From JAJPHF01 sp035293805 (GTDB taxonomy: Bacteria > Chloroflexota > UBA6077 > JAJPHF01), in assembly GCA_035293805.1 (NCBI GenBank), contig DATGMD010000044.1, positions 62,001-126,000 on the forward strand: DNA of 64,000 nucleotides, in the 5' to 3' direction. This document shows positions 16,967 to 25,333 of the stretch, piece by piece. Positions within the stretch are counted from its first letter, which is position 1; each line of letters starts with the position of its first letter. Both the position numbers and the translations under genes were made by a program. The notes under the pieces are model-generated. The model worked only from the letters and a program-made list of their open reading frames with translations. It had not been told where the DNA came from and ran no database searches.

Positions 16967-17548
16967 TCACCCCCCTGCCCCCCTCTCCCCCGCAAGGGGA
17001 AAGGGGGAGGACGCCGGGGCTGGTTCCGCCGGCAATCCCTCGCCCCCTACGGGGGGAGTGACGCTCGCAGTATTCCGCGTCACAGGTTGGGGGCGGGGGT
17101 CCGCCGCTAGCTCCGCCGCGACGTTGCGCGCGAACTGCTGCACCACGTCCTTCGCCTTGCGCTTGATGGCGAACTGCCCCAGCGCGGCAATCTTGCCGAG
17201 GACCTGGACGTCGGCCGTGACGTTGAGCACGGTGGAGTCCGGCGTCGGGCCGCGCAAGGTCACCGCGAGCGCCACCTGCTGCGAGGCGCCGAGCCGCTTG
17301 TCCTGGCCGCTCGCCCGCAAGCGGATGCCCTCCCGCGGCCGCGCCTCCTCCACTGCCACGTCGAGGTCGAAGTTGGCCTTGTACGGCCCGATCGCGTCGA
17401 CGAAACGCGCCTTGTAGCGCTTGCCCGGCTCGATCTCCTCGACCGCCGTGCAGCCCGGCAGGCAGGCGGCCACGCGCTGCACCTGCCACAGAAAGTCCCA
17501 GGCCGCCGCTACCGAGACGGGGACCTGCACCTGCTCCTCGAACCGCAC
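16967..17548 (-). CDS. coxG: CoxG-like SRPBCC protein, C-terminus extended by a repeat
   Basis: A 193-residue SRPBCC-fold protein of the CoxG type, which helps assembly or membrane anchoring of the molybdenum hydroxylase. The fold is seen in VAAAWDFLWQVQRVAACLPGC and the closing helix VVQQFARNVAAELA. The family normally ends there. Here about 40 more residues (through TPPVGGEGLPAEPAPASS) are encoded by a C-rich palindromic repeat. GTG 17548 is preferred because GAGGTG precedes it and the FEEQVQVP start fits the family. Confidence 0.82.
   Translation of the reverse strand: MRFEEQVQVPVSVAAAWDFLWQVQRVAACLPGCTAVEEIEPGKRYKARFVDAIGPYKANFDLDVAVEEARPREGIRLRASGQDKRLGASQQVALAVTLRGPTPDSTVLNVTADVQVLGKIAALGQFAIKRKAKDVVQQFARNVAAELAADPRPQPVTRNTASVTPPVGGEGLPAEPAPASSPFPLAGERGAGG
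16968..17060. repeat. C-rich palindromic repeat inside the 3' end of coxG
   Basis: The stretch contains CCCCCTCTCCCC and GGGGAAAGGGGG around a GCAA loop, one mismatch in 12, plus a second CCCCTA/GGGGG pairing near 17040-17055. It resembles the intergenic element at 1368-1388. Being in frame, it has lengthened CoxG instead of truncating it. Confidence 0.55.
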
Positions 17549-17700
17549 CGCACACCTCGCGCTCGATTGCCGGCCCGCCCCGGCAGCGCGCGGGCCGCCG
17601 CCGCCTGCCACTCCCAGTCGCGCGGAGCGCCACACAGTCGGCGGCGGCCCATTATACGCGAGATCGGCCCGGGGGCGTCTCGCGCTGCGCCCGCGGCCGG

Positions 17701-18213
17701 TCAGCGCCGCGCCGGGCGCGTCCGACCAGGCGGCGCGGCCGGCGCGGCGGCGGTGAGGTCCCACGCCGCGAGGGCGCAGGTCGCCGTGACCAGGACGGCC
17801 GAGCTAACGCACCAGGGGCACAGCGCGCCGATGACGCGTAGCTCCAGGTACGTCAGGTAGGCCGAGTACAGCGTACCCGCCAGCGCGAGCCCGAATAGCA
17901 CCAGCGGCACGGCGGTCGCGACGCGCGGCCCGCGCCAGGTCCGCCAGGCGCTTAACCCGAGCAGCGCCAGGTACAGGGCCAGCCCCAGCAGCGCCACGGG
18001 CACGCCGGCAACCGTGGCGAAGCGGCTCGCCTGGACCGTCTCGCAGCCCCCCGCGCCGGCGCACAGTGCGAGCGCGCCGCTATAGTGGACCCAGACGAGA
18101 TAACCCGACACCGCCACGCCCAGCGTGGCGAACGCGACCATCGCCCACCCGCGCCACCGCGACGCCACTCCCGCCGCCGGCGCGCTGGCCGCCGCCCGCG
18201 CCCGCGCGCTCAT
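17701..18213 (-). CDS. Vitamin K epoxide reductase (VKOR) family membrane protein
   Basis: A 170-residue four-helix membrane protein that re-oxidises DsbA-type partners using quinone. The four catalytic cysteines are present: the loop pair C51 and C57 (CAGAGGC) and the CPWC pair C132/C135, plus the conserved Ser/Val-rich helix after it. ATG 18213 follows GGAGGGGCAGCG. It sits directly downstream of a DsbA-like gene via a 23-codon frame with overlapping ATGA junctions, which matches a two-component disulfide-forming system. Confidence 0.9.
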   Translation of the reverse strand: MSARARAAASAPAAGVASRWRGWAMVAFATLGVAVSGYLVWVHYSGALALCAGAGGCETVQASRFATVAGVPVALLGLALYLALLGLSAWRTWRGPRVATAVPLVLFGLALAGTLYSAYLTYLELRVIGALCPWCVSSAVLVTATCALAAWDLTAAAPAAPPGRTRPARR

Positions 18214-18281
18214 CGCTGCCCCTCCGGCGCGGCCCCGGGAACGCGGCGGCGGCCACGCGGCTTGCTCGCACCGCCGCTCAT
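18210..18281 (-). CDS. 23-codon frame bridging dsbA-like and VKOR genes
   Basis: ATG 18281 overlaps the DsbA-like stop (ATGA), and its own stop overlaps the VKOR ATG (ATGA). The 23-residue product is basic and Gly/Arg/Pro-rich (SGGASKPRGRRRVPG). It may be a coupling leader that carries ribosomes to the VKOR start, or a chance frame. Confidence 0.3.
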   Translation of the reverse strand: MSGGASKPRGRRRVPGAAPEGQR

Positions 18282-18997
18282 GGCTGCGCCTGCGCGGGCT
18301 GGCGCGCGGCCGCCGCCTGCGCCTCGATCAGCTGGCTGAGCTGCTGGAACACGGGCACGCCTTCCAGCTTCTGTCCATTCACGAACAGCGTCGGCGTCAC
18401 CCGCACGCCCTGCTGCCGTCCCGCCTCCGTCTCCGCCTTCACCTGCGCGGCGTAGCGGTCGGAGTCCAGGCAGGCGTTGAACGCGGGCTGGTCGAGCCCC
18501 AGGTCGGCGGCAAACTGCTTCAGGTGGTCCTTGCTGAACGCGCCGCGGTTCTCGCCGGCCTGCTCGGCATAGAGCTTGTCGTGGTAGTCCCAGAAGCGGC
18601 CCTGCTCGTCCGCGCAGTCGGCCGCCTCGGCCGCCCAGACCGACTCCTGCCCCAGAAAGGCCAGGTTGTGCCACACCAGCTTGGCCGTGCCATCCTGAAT
18701 GTAGGTCGCGTCGAGCTGCTGGCCCGCCCCAACTGTGAAGGCGCGGCAGGCGGGGCACTGGAAGTCCGCCCACTCGTCGATCGTGACCGGTGCCGCCGGA
18801 TCCCCCTTCACCTTCCCGGCGGTCGTCACCGCGGCCCCCGTCGGCGCCGACTGCGCCTGTCCCAGCAGGATCAGGCCGCCCACGACGGCCACGGCCACCA
18901 CGACCACCCCGGCGATCCACCAGCCCCGTCGTTGCGGCCGTCCCGTCGCGCGGGCGCGCGCCCGCCGGCGGCCCCGCTCCAGTGCGTTGCGCTTCAT
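18278..18997 (-). CDS. DsbA-family thiol:disulfide oxidoreductase, membrane-anchored
   Basis: A 239-residue protein with a basic cytoplasmic start, one membrane anchor (about residues 26-46) and an extracytoplasmic thioredoxin fold with a DsbA helical insert. The redox site is ADFQCPACRAF, with C81 and C84. The cis-Pro loop is VRVTPTLFVNG. It introduces disulfides into exported proteins, with the adjacent VKOR as its likely oxidant. The leader does not look cleavable. Confidence 0.9.
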   Translation of the reverse strand: MKRNALERGRRRARARATGRPQRRGWWIAGVVVVAVAVVGGLILLGQAQSAPTGAAVTTAGKVKGDPAAPVTIDEWADFQCPACRAFTVGAGQQLDATYIQDGTAKLVWHNLAFLGQESVWAAEAADCADEQGRFWDYHDKLYAEQAGENRGAFSKDHLKQFAADLGLDQPAFNACLDSDRYAAQVKAETEAGRQQGVRVTPTLFVNGQKLEGVPVFQQLSQLIEAQAAAARQPAQAQP

Positions 18998-19199
18998 GAC
19001 TGCTACTCCTCATGCATCCCAACCGGCACTGCCAGCTTTGGCTGGCGGCCGGGTCCTATCCGTGTTCGTGCGTGGCGCGCGGCTCCGCCGCGGTAGCACC
19101 GCGTCCCGGGAGCGCGGCCGCATGCCCCGCGCCAGCGTGAGACGCGGCCGGTTCGCCCGCCCGGCTATGACGCGCGCGGCGCACGCGGCGCGGGCGGGC

Positions 19200-19592
19200 C
19201 TAGCCGACGAGGTTGGGGGGATGCTGAGGAGGGCGCACGGCCCGTGAGGGAGGGATGTGGTCACGGGGCGCGCCGACGGTAGCGAGGGGCATCAGGCCGA
19301 CGAGCGCGAGCGGCTCGGGCGCTGGCGCCGCCTCGGCGACGCTCGCCAGCGCGACGACGGGGCGCGGCGGCACCGCCCGCAGCTCGCACGCCGGCCCGGG
19401 CAGGCCCTGGCCGGCAGCCGCGAACGCTGCGGCCGCCGTGGGGGCCTGAGGCGCCGCCGGGTCCGCGCCGCAGCCGTTCGCCCAGAGCCCGACTGCCGCC
19501 GCGACGACCGCGACGAGCGCCAGCGCCGCGAGCGCGCGCCGCCAGCCGGCGCGGCCACGGACGCCGCCGGGCCATTGGCGAATACCTGACAC
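19200..19592 (-). CDS. Hypothetical single-anchor secreted protein
   Basis: A possible 130-residue protein from GTG 19592 with an AGAGGG upstream. It has one hydrophobic segment (ALAALALVAVVAAAVGLWANGC, ending in Cys), then an Ala/Pro-rich extracytoplasmic part ending in IPPSRAVRPPQHPP. It lies upstream of dsbA on the same strand. No family is recognised, and in GC-rich DNA the frame could be spurious. Confidence 0.4.
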   Translation of the reverse strand: MSGIRQWPGGVRGRAGWRRALAALALVAVVAAAVGLWANGCGADPAAPQAPTAAAAFAAAGQGLPGPACELRAVPPRPVVALASVAEAAPAPEPLALVGLMPLATVGAPRDHIPPSRAVRPPQHPPNLVG

Positions 19593-20051
19593 CGTCGCGT
19601 CCCTCTGATGTAGCTGCGGGGCTACCGCCGCTTTCACGGCCCCGGGCCATACGGTAGGGCGGGGACTCGGGGCGCGGAACACGGCAAACTCCACTCCCCG
19701 CCGCTCAGGTCGCTCATCGCGGCAATCGCATTGGTAGCGGCTGCCTAGATGGAGTATACCGCCGCTCAGTCGGGCCGAACGGCGATTTCCCACGTGCCGC
19801 CGGGCCGGCGCCACGCCCGAGCGGTACCGTGCGCTGCCTGGCACGATGCCGGACGATCGGGCTGGCCGGACGGTTGATTTAGACGTCATTGAGATGCCTG
19901 AGGCCAGCCAGCTGGCGGGATACTGTCCGTAAGTGCGACCGAACGCGGTTGCTTATGACGAGCGCGTGCCAGCCAGTCACACACGCGTCGTCCCGGCAAC
20001 TGAGGCCGGTCGCCCGGTGCCCCGCCGGCCTGACCGGTTGTCACCTCTAGC
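19593..20051. other. Intergenic, no gene recognised
   Basis: The 460 bp before the nrdJ control region contain no frame with family resemblance, no tRNA-like fold and no clear hairpin. Local GC drops slightly near 20040-20100 where the regulatory sites lie. Confidence 0.5.
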
Positions 20052-20067
20052 ACACAACATCTTGTGG
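20052..20067 (+). promoter_or_regulatory. NrdR box 1 upstream of nrdJ
   Basis: ACACAACATCTTGTGG matches the NrdR consensus acaCwAtATaTwGtgt at nearly all key positions. NrdR is the ATP/dATP-sensing repressor of ribonucleotide reductase genes. Confidence 0.8.
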
Positions 20068-20084
20068 TGGTACAGTATCTGCAT

Positions 20085-20100
20085 CCACTAAATATTGTTG
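20085..20100 (+). promoter_or_regulatory. NrdR box 2 upstream of nrdJ
   Basis: CCACTAAATATTGTTG is a second match. Its start lies 33 nt after that of box 1, close to three helical turns, the spacing usual for paired NrdR boxes. The pair lies 145-190 nt before the nrdJ start. Confidence 0.8.
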
Positions 20101-20243
20101 GAGACGTGCGGCGAGCGGGGGTGCCGCCCTGGTGACGGCGGGCGATCGGCGGTGGCGGAGACGATCAGATGAGCGCGGACCGCAAGCCACGGCGCCCCGC
20201 GCCGCGACGACCCGGCGCGATCTTGGGAGAAGGGGAGCGCACC

Positions 20244-23200
20244 ATGGCAGTCTCGTACGACCAGCTCAAAGACGGCGAGCTACTGCGGCCGCCGGCCGAC
20301 CTATCGGAGCCGGCGCTAACCGTCAACGGCACGAAGGTGCTGGAGCGCCGCTACCTCCATCGCATCGACAACCGCGTCGTCGAGACGCCCGGCGGCGGCT
20401 TCTGGCGGGTGGCCGAGGAGGTCGCCCGCGGCGGCGCCTCCTGGATCGACCAGGCCGGCCTGGAGGCTCGCACGCGCGAGTACTACCGCGCTATGGCGAG
20501 CCTGGAGTTCCTCCCCAACTCGCCCACCCTCATGAACGCCGGCAAGCGCAACGGCCTCCAGTACTCGGCCTGCTACGTGCTGCCCGTCGAGGACTCGATG
20601 GACGGGATCTTCGAGTCGGTCAAGCGCGCCGCACTTATACACAAGTCAGGCGGCGGGTGCATCGCCGGCGACGCGCGCGTCTGGACAACCTTCTGTGGCA
20701 TCGAGCCGATCGAGGTACTGGTGAACCGCGCCACGGCCGACGGAAGAGGCAGCGTGCGACACGGCGCGGGCATGGCATACGACGTGCGGGATCTCGGCAT
20801 CCAGACGCTGTCCATGAACCCGTTCACGGGCGAGACAGGACTCCGCCAGGTTACGCACGTCTGGCGCTTCGACGTGCCGGCCGAGAAGCAGGTGGCGGTC
20901 AGCATGCGGGAAGGCGTGGTCGTCCAGACTAGCGACTGGCACCCGTTCATGGTGCTGCGCGGCACCGAGCTGGTAGAGGTGCCAGCGGGCGCCCTCGTTC
21001 CAGGTGACGTGGTGCTCGGGCCCGACCGCCCGGACTCCTACTGGCCCTGGAGTGAGACGCGCACGGTCGGATCCCTCGCGATTGATCCGGAGCTTGCCTG
21101 GCTGATCGGCTTTACGCTGGGGGACGGCTCGTTTGGCTACGTACCCGCGCTGCGCCAGTATCGGGTGCGCTGGTTCTCGGGAGCCAGCGACGTCTTGGAG
21201 AGGGTACGGACAGTCCTCGCCCGAGCGGGCATCCAGGTATCCATTGAGCGTGATGCGCGTGGCGTACTGTCGGTCAGCACCTTAACACAGCGGTTTGTCC
21301 ACGACCTGCTAGAGGCCTGTGGCCTGGAGAAGATCGGCCCGAAGGATGACCTCATCCGAATTCCCGAGATCATCGCGAAGTCGCCGCTATCCGTGGTCCG
21401 TGCGTTCGTCGCCGGCCTACTGGACAGCGATGGCTACGTCGATCTGGATGGCAGCCCGTCATACACGACGGCAAGCGAAGCGATGGCCGAGGACCTGGCC
21501 GCGCTCATGGGGCTACTGGGCTATCAGCCTACAGTTCGGGCCAAGGCTCCCCACGGTAAGGGGCGACGGACTACTTACACCGTCCAGCTTTGCTCACTGC
21601 CCCAGGTCGACGAGCTGGCCGGCGACATTGGCCCCTACCTGAATAACGCGCAGCGCCGCGAGCGGCTGCACAGCACCAGCCGCAAGCAGACCGCGCTGCG
21701 CCTGTCCTTCCACCTGTGGCGGGACCGCCTGGCGACGCTAGGGGTAGTGAAGGCGCGGGGCGACGAGGTTGGCGGGCCAGGACCCTGCGCCGCCGAGTTG
21801 AACCGCTGGTCGTGCAACGTCGGCGGTCGCGTTCGCCGCGACGACCTGCGAGCTATCGCGGCTCAGGTTACGCCGCGTGATCCGGGCCTGGGTCGTCTCC
21901 TCACCAGGCTGGCCGCGAACGGGCAGGAAGTCGCGCGGGTCGAGCGGGCGGCGGTCGCCAAGCCGTACTACGATCTAACGGTCGAGGGCTGGAACACCTA
22001 CGCGGCCGGTCGTTCCGGGCTGGCGATGGTCCATAACACGGGGTTTGCCTTTTCCCGCCTACGACCGAGCGGCGACATCGTCGGCTCGACGGGCGGCGTG
22101 GCTTCCGGCCCGGTGAGCTTCATGGAAGTGTTCAACGGCGCCACCGAGTCCGTCAAGCAGGGCGGCACGCGCCGGGGCGCCAACATGGGGATCCTGCGCA
22201 TCGACCACCCCGACGTGCTGCAGTTCATCGACTGCAAGCGCGTGCTGCGCGACGGGCCGCGGGCGGCCTACGAGGCGGTCGCCGGCCAGCTCGCCCCGGC
22301 GGCGCGTGATGCGCTGCGCAAGAGCCTGCTGGAGACGCAGATCTCTAACTTCAACATCTCGCTGGCCGTCACCGACCGCTTCATGGAGGCGCTCGCCGCC
22401 GATGGCGAGTACGAGCTGATCCATCCGCGTTCGGGTGACGTCGTGAAGCGCCTGCGCGCCCGTGACGTGTTCGATCGGATGGTGCAGGCCGCCTGGGAGA
22501 CGGGTGACCCTGGCGTGGTCTTCATTGACCGGATCAACGCGGGCCCCGCGAATCCGGTGCCCGAGATGGGGCCAGTGGAGGCGACCAATCCTTGCGGAGA
22601 GCAACCGCTATATCCGAACGAGGCATGTAACCTCGGGAGCATCAACCTCGCCCGGTTCGTGCGGCCGGGCGGGGTGCAGGTGTACCGCCATGGCCGCGGC
22701 GTGGCGGGCGTCGAGGCTATCGACTGGGAGCGTCTGGAGCGGACAGTTCGCACCGCGATCCGCTTCCTCGACGACGTCATCACGGTCAATCCTTATCCGG
22801 ACACGCACATTGACCGGGCGGTAAAGGCCAACCGCCGCGTGGGCCTCGGCGTGATGGGCTGGGCGGACCTGCTCATCGACCTGGAAATCCCCTACGACAG
22901 CGAGGAGGCGCTGCGCCTCGGCACCGAGGTCATGCGCCGGCTGAATGAGTGGGCGCACGACGAGTCGTGCCGCCTGGCCGAGGAGCGCGGGCCGTTCCCC
23001 AACTGGCCGAAGAGCATCTATAAGGATGGTCGCCCCCAACGCAACGCGACGGTCACCACCATCGCGCCCACCGGCACGATCAGCATCATCGCCGGCTGCT
23101 CGTCCGGCATCGAGCCGCTGTTCGCGCTCGTCTTCGACCGCAAGGGGTCCCTCGACGGCCAGCTCAGCCTCGAGGTCTACGAGCGCTTCACGGAGGTCGC

Positions 23201-24146
23201 CAAGCGCGAGGGCTTCTGGACGGAAGATCTCGCCCGCCAGGTCCACCAGCACGGCACGGTGCGCGGCCTGGACAGCGTACCCGAGAAGTGGCAGCGCGTG
23301 TTCGGCACGGCCCACGACATCCACCCCGATTGGCACGTGCGCATGCAGGGCGCCTTCCAGCAGCACACCGACAACGCCGTCTCCAAGACCATCAACCTGC
23401 CCCACGACGCCGTGCCGACCGACGTCGAGCGCGCCTACACGCTCGCCTACGAGGCCGGCTGCAACGGCATCACCGTCTACCGCGACGGCTCGAAGCTGGG
23501 CGTGCTGCACGCGGGCAGCGGCGGCGGGACCGAGGCCGCGGCCGCCGACGGCCGGACCATGCTCGAGCGCCCGAAGGCGATGGATGGCGTGACCTACTCC
23601 GTGGAGACGCCGCTCGGCACCGCGTACATCACCGTGAACCACGACGCCGAGCAGGAGCCCCGCGAGGTCTTCGTCAACCAGGGCAAAGCCGGCTCCGACA
23701 TCGCGCCGCTCTCCGAGGCCATCGGCAAGCTGGCGTCGATCGTCCTGCGCGTGCCCTCGCCCATGCCGCCCCGCGAACGCCTGGCGGAGATCACGCGCCG
23801 GCTGCGCGGCATCGGCGGCAGCACCTCGCTGGGCTTCGGCCCCGAGCGCACGCGCTCGTTGCCCGACGCCCTCGCGAAGGTGTTAGAGGAGTACCTGGAC
23901 CGACCGCGCCCCGCGTCCCAGGCGGCGCCCACCCAGCCGGCACCGGCCCCGCAGGCCCCCGCCACGAGCGGCGCGACGATGCTGCCGATCGTCGGCGCCG
24001 CGCTGAACGGCAACGGCCACGCGAACGGGCACGCGCGGCTGCGCGGCCCGCGCATCACCGGCGACCTCTGCCCGGACTGCGGCACCGCCCTGGTCTATGA
24101 GGAGGGCTGCAGCAAATGCATGGGCTGCGGCTACGCCCGCTGCTAA
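20244..24146 (+). CDS. nrdJ: Adenosylcobalamin-dependent (class II) ribonucleoside-diphosphate reductase with intein
   Basis: A 1300-codon gene: a 138-residue N-extein, a 460-residue intein and a 702-residue C-extein. Class II reductase makes deoxynucleotides using adenosylcobalamin as radical source. Visible marks are ALTVNGTKVLERRYL at the start, the substrate-site QYSACYVLPVEDSMDGIF, the finger-loop NPCGEQPLYPNEACNLGSINL and the loop ATVTTIAPTGTISIIAGCSSG. The last 40 residues form a cysteine-rich tail (CPDCGT...CSKCMGCGYARC) that re-reduces the active site. ATG 20244 is preferred because GGAGAAGGGGAG precedes it; an in-frame ATG lies at 20169. Two NrdR boxes precede it, and a long hairpin follows. 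Confidence 0.94.
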   Translation: MAVSYDQLKDGELLRPPADLSEPALTVNGTKVLERRYLHRIDNRVVETPGGGFWRVAEEVARGGASWIDQAGLEARTREYYRAMASLEFLPNSPTLMNAGKRNGLQYSACYVLPVEDSMDGIFESVKRAALIHKSGGGCIAGDARVWTTFCGIEPIEVLVNRATADGRGSVRHGAGMAYDVRDLGIQTLSMNPFTGETGLRQVTHVWRFDVPAEKQVAVSMREGVVVQTSDWHPFMVLRGTELVEVPAGALVPGDVVLGPDRPDSYWPWSETRTVGSLAIDPELAWLIGFTLGDGSFGYVPALRQYRVRWFSGASDVLERVRTVLARAGIQVSIERDARGVLSVSTLTQRFVHDLLEACGLEKIGPKDDLIRIPEIIAKSPLSVVRAFVAGLLDSDGYVDLDGSPSYTTASEAMAEDLAALMGLLGYQPTVRAKAPHGKGRRTTYTVQLCSLPQVDELAGDIGPYLNNAQRRERLHSTSRKQTALRLSFHLWRDRLATLGVVKARGDEVGGPGPCAAELNRWSCNVGGRVRRDDLRAIAAQVTPRDPGLGRLLTRLAANGQEVARVERAAVAKPYYDLTVEGWNTYAAGRSGLAMVHNTGFAFSRLRPSGDIVGSTGGVASGPVSFMEVFNGATESVKQGGTRRGANMGILRIDHPDVLQFIDCKRVLRDGPRAAYEAVAGQLAPAARDALRKSLLETQISNFNISLAVTDRFMEALAADGEYELIHPRSGDVVKRLRARDVFDRMVQAAWETGDPGVVFIDRINAGPANPVPEMGPVEATNPCGEQPLYPNEACNLGSINLARFVRPGGVQVYRHGRGVAGVEAIDWERLERTVRTAIRFLDDVITVNPYPDTHIDRAVKANRRVGLGVMGWADLLIDLEIPYDSEEALRLGTEVMRRLNEWAHDESCRLAEERGPFPNWPKSIYKDGRPQRNATVTTIAPTGTISIIAGCSSGIEPLFALVFDRKGSLDGQLSLEVYERFTEVAKREGFWTEDLARQVHQHGTVRGLDSVPEKWQRVFGTAHDIHPDWHVRMQGAFQQHTDNAVSKTINLPHDAVPTDVERAYTLAYEAGCNGITVYRDGSKLGVLHAGSGGGTEAAAADGRTMLERPKAMDGVTYSVETPLGTAYITVNHDAEQEPREVFVNQGKAGSDIAPLSEAIGKLASIVLRVPSPMPPRERLAEITRRLRGIGGSTSLGFGPERTRSLPDALAKVLEEYLDRPRPASQAAPTQPAPAPQAPATSGATMLPIVGAALNGNGHANGHARLRGPRITGDLCPDCGTALVYEEGCSKCMGCGYARC
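20658..22037 (+). mobile_element. Intein with LAGLIDADG homing endonuclease in NrdJ
   Basis: The intein starts at C139 (CIAGDARVWTT) straight after HKSGGG and ends MVHN before Thr of TGFAFSRLRP; splicing restores the reductase sequence HKSGGGTGFAFSRLRP. Block B is visible as VQTSDWHPFMVL (normally TxxH), and the end has the HN pair. The two LAGLIDADG helices are LAWLIGFTLGDGS and VAGLLDSDGYV with both acidic catalytic residues, so the endonuclease may be active. The +1 residue is Thr. The insertion lies in the nucleotide-binding loop, a common intein site in reductases. Confidence 0.92.
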
Positions 24147-24162
24147 GCTAGCCCGGCGATAG

Positions 24163-24206
24163 ACACGCGGCAGGGACCTGGCGATCGCCAGGTCCCTGCC
24201 GCGTGT
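24163..24206. terminator. 44-bp perfect palindrome after nrdJ
   Basis: Two 20-nt arms, ACACGCGGCAGGGACCTGGC and its exact complement, flank GATC, 17 nt after the nrdJ stop. A hairpin of this strength should terminate transcription in either direction, although no T-tract follows. Confidence 0.75.
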
Positions 24207-24596
24207 CCGGCCAGCTGCCGTCACCCGGCTAGCCGCTTTCCCGCCGCACCGCCCTGCGCGCGGCGTCCTCCCGGCCCTTGCGCGGACGCCCCACGTCGAG
24301 CGTTTACACCCCGCACACACTCGGCTCATGCCCCGAGCACATGCGCTTGCTAGAATTCGAGCAGGCGACGGATGCTGGCGCGGGGCACCGCGGCCGGCCC
24401 CGCGCTTGTACCGCCGGCACAGCGCGCGGACCAGCGGACCGCTTGGCCTCAGCTCCCATAGCCAGCCGCGGCGATAGCTTTGTGCTGCAAGACCAGTGCC
24501 TTTCGGGCTGCTTGAACAAAGACTTGTTGGTATATTCAAAGATCGTTAGCCTAGGAGTGAGGGCCACGGGGCTGAGTCCGGATCGGAGGCTACGAG
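24207..24596. other. Intergenic region before the MerR gene
   Basis: About 390 bp with no convincing gene. Local GC is lower near 24480-24550, where TTGAAC (24512) and TATATT (24531) occur but are spaced too closely for a standard promoter. A GGAGG lies near 24586 in front of the next gene. Confidence 0.4.
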
Positions 24597-25142
24597 ATGA
24601 GCGCGCCGGAGAGCGCGGCGGTCGCTGATCGCCACTACACCACGCTGGGCGTGGCGCGAGCCACGGGCATTCCCGCCACGACCATCCTCGCCTGGGAGCG
24701 CCGCTACGGGGTGCCCCAGCCCGAGCGCGGCCCGGATGGCCGCCGGCGCTACTCCGCGGCCGACGTCGAGCTGCTGCTCGCCATGCGCGCCCGCACGGCC
24801 GACGGCGTTCGCGCCGAGACGGCCGCCCGGGAGGTGCTCGCCGAGCCGGGCGCCCTGCACGCGCCGCGGCCATCGCCCGTGTACCTCCCGACCGACGTGA
24901 AGGAGATCCACTGCCTCCACTGCGGCGCGACCAGCGGCGAGCTGTACATCCAGCACGTGGCGCACGGCGTGCAGACACGCTTCGTGCGCGCCCCCGGCGC
25001 GCCGCCGCCCCGCCGCGGGCCGGGGGCCAAGCCGCGCTGCGGCCGCTGCGACGGCGCGCTGTTCGCGGAGCCGCTCGAGCAGCGCAGCCTGCCCCCATTC
25101 CCTGACCGGCCGAGCGCGCGGCCCCGGCGAGGCGCCGCCTAG
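24597..25142 (+). CDS. MerR-type HTH protein with zinc-ribbon-like tail
   Basis: A 181-residue protein. Residues 12-70 form a MerR/MlrA-type winged helix: YTTLGVARATGIPATTILAWERRYGVPQPERGPDGRRRYSAADVELL. Residues 100-150 carry two CxxC pairs (HCLHCGA and RCGRCDG), about 38 residues apart, suggesting a zinc ribbon. Typical effector domains of MerR or B12-binding CarH proteins are absent. It is likely a transcription factor whose target is unknown. GGAGGCTACGAG precedes the ATG. Confidence 0.75.
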   Translation: MSAPESAAVADRHYTTLGVARATGIPATTILAWERRYGVPQPERGPDGRRRYSAADVELLLAMRARTADGVRAETAAREVLAEPGALHAPRPSPVYLPTDVKEIHCLHCGATSGELYIQHVAHGVQTRFVRAPGAPPPRRGPGAKPRCGRCDGALFAEPLEQRSLPPFPDRPSARPRRGAA

Positions 25143-25333
25143 GCGCCCCGGCCCGTCGTCATCGCGGCACTGACCGCGCCCACCGGCCCGGGGCACCGGC
25201 GCCGCCAATCGGTCGCGCCCGCCGCTGCGTCCGCGCGCCGCCGCGCCGCGTGGTAGGCTGGTACGAGGCGCCGAGCACCACGCGCCGGCGCGCGAGGCGT
25301 TCGGCGAGTGGTGGGGCACGGCAAGGAGGTGCC

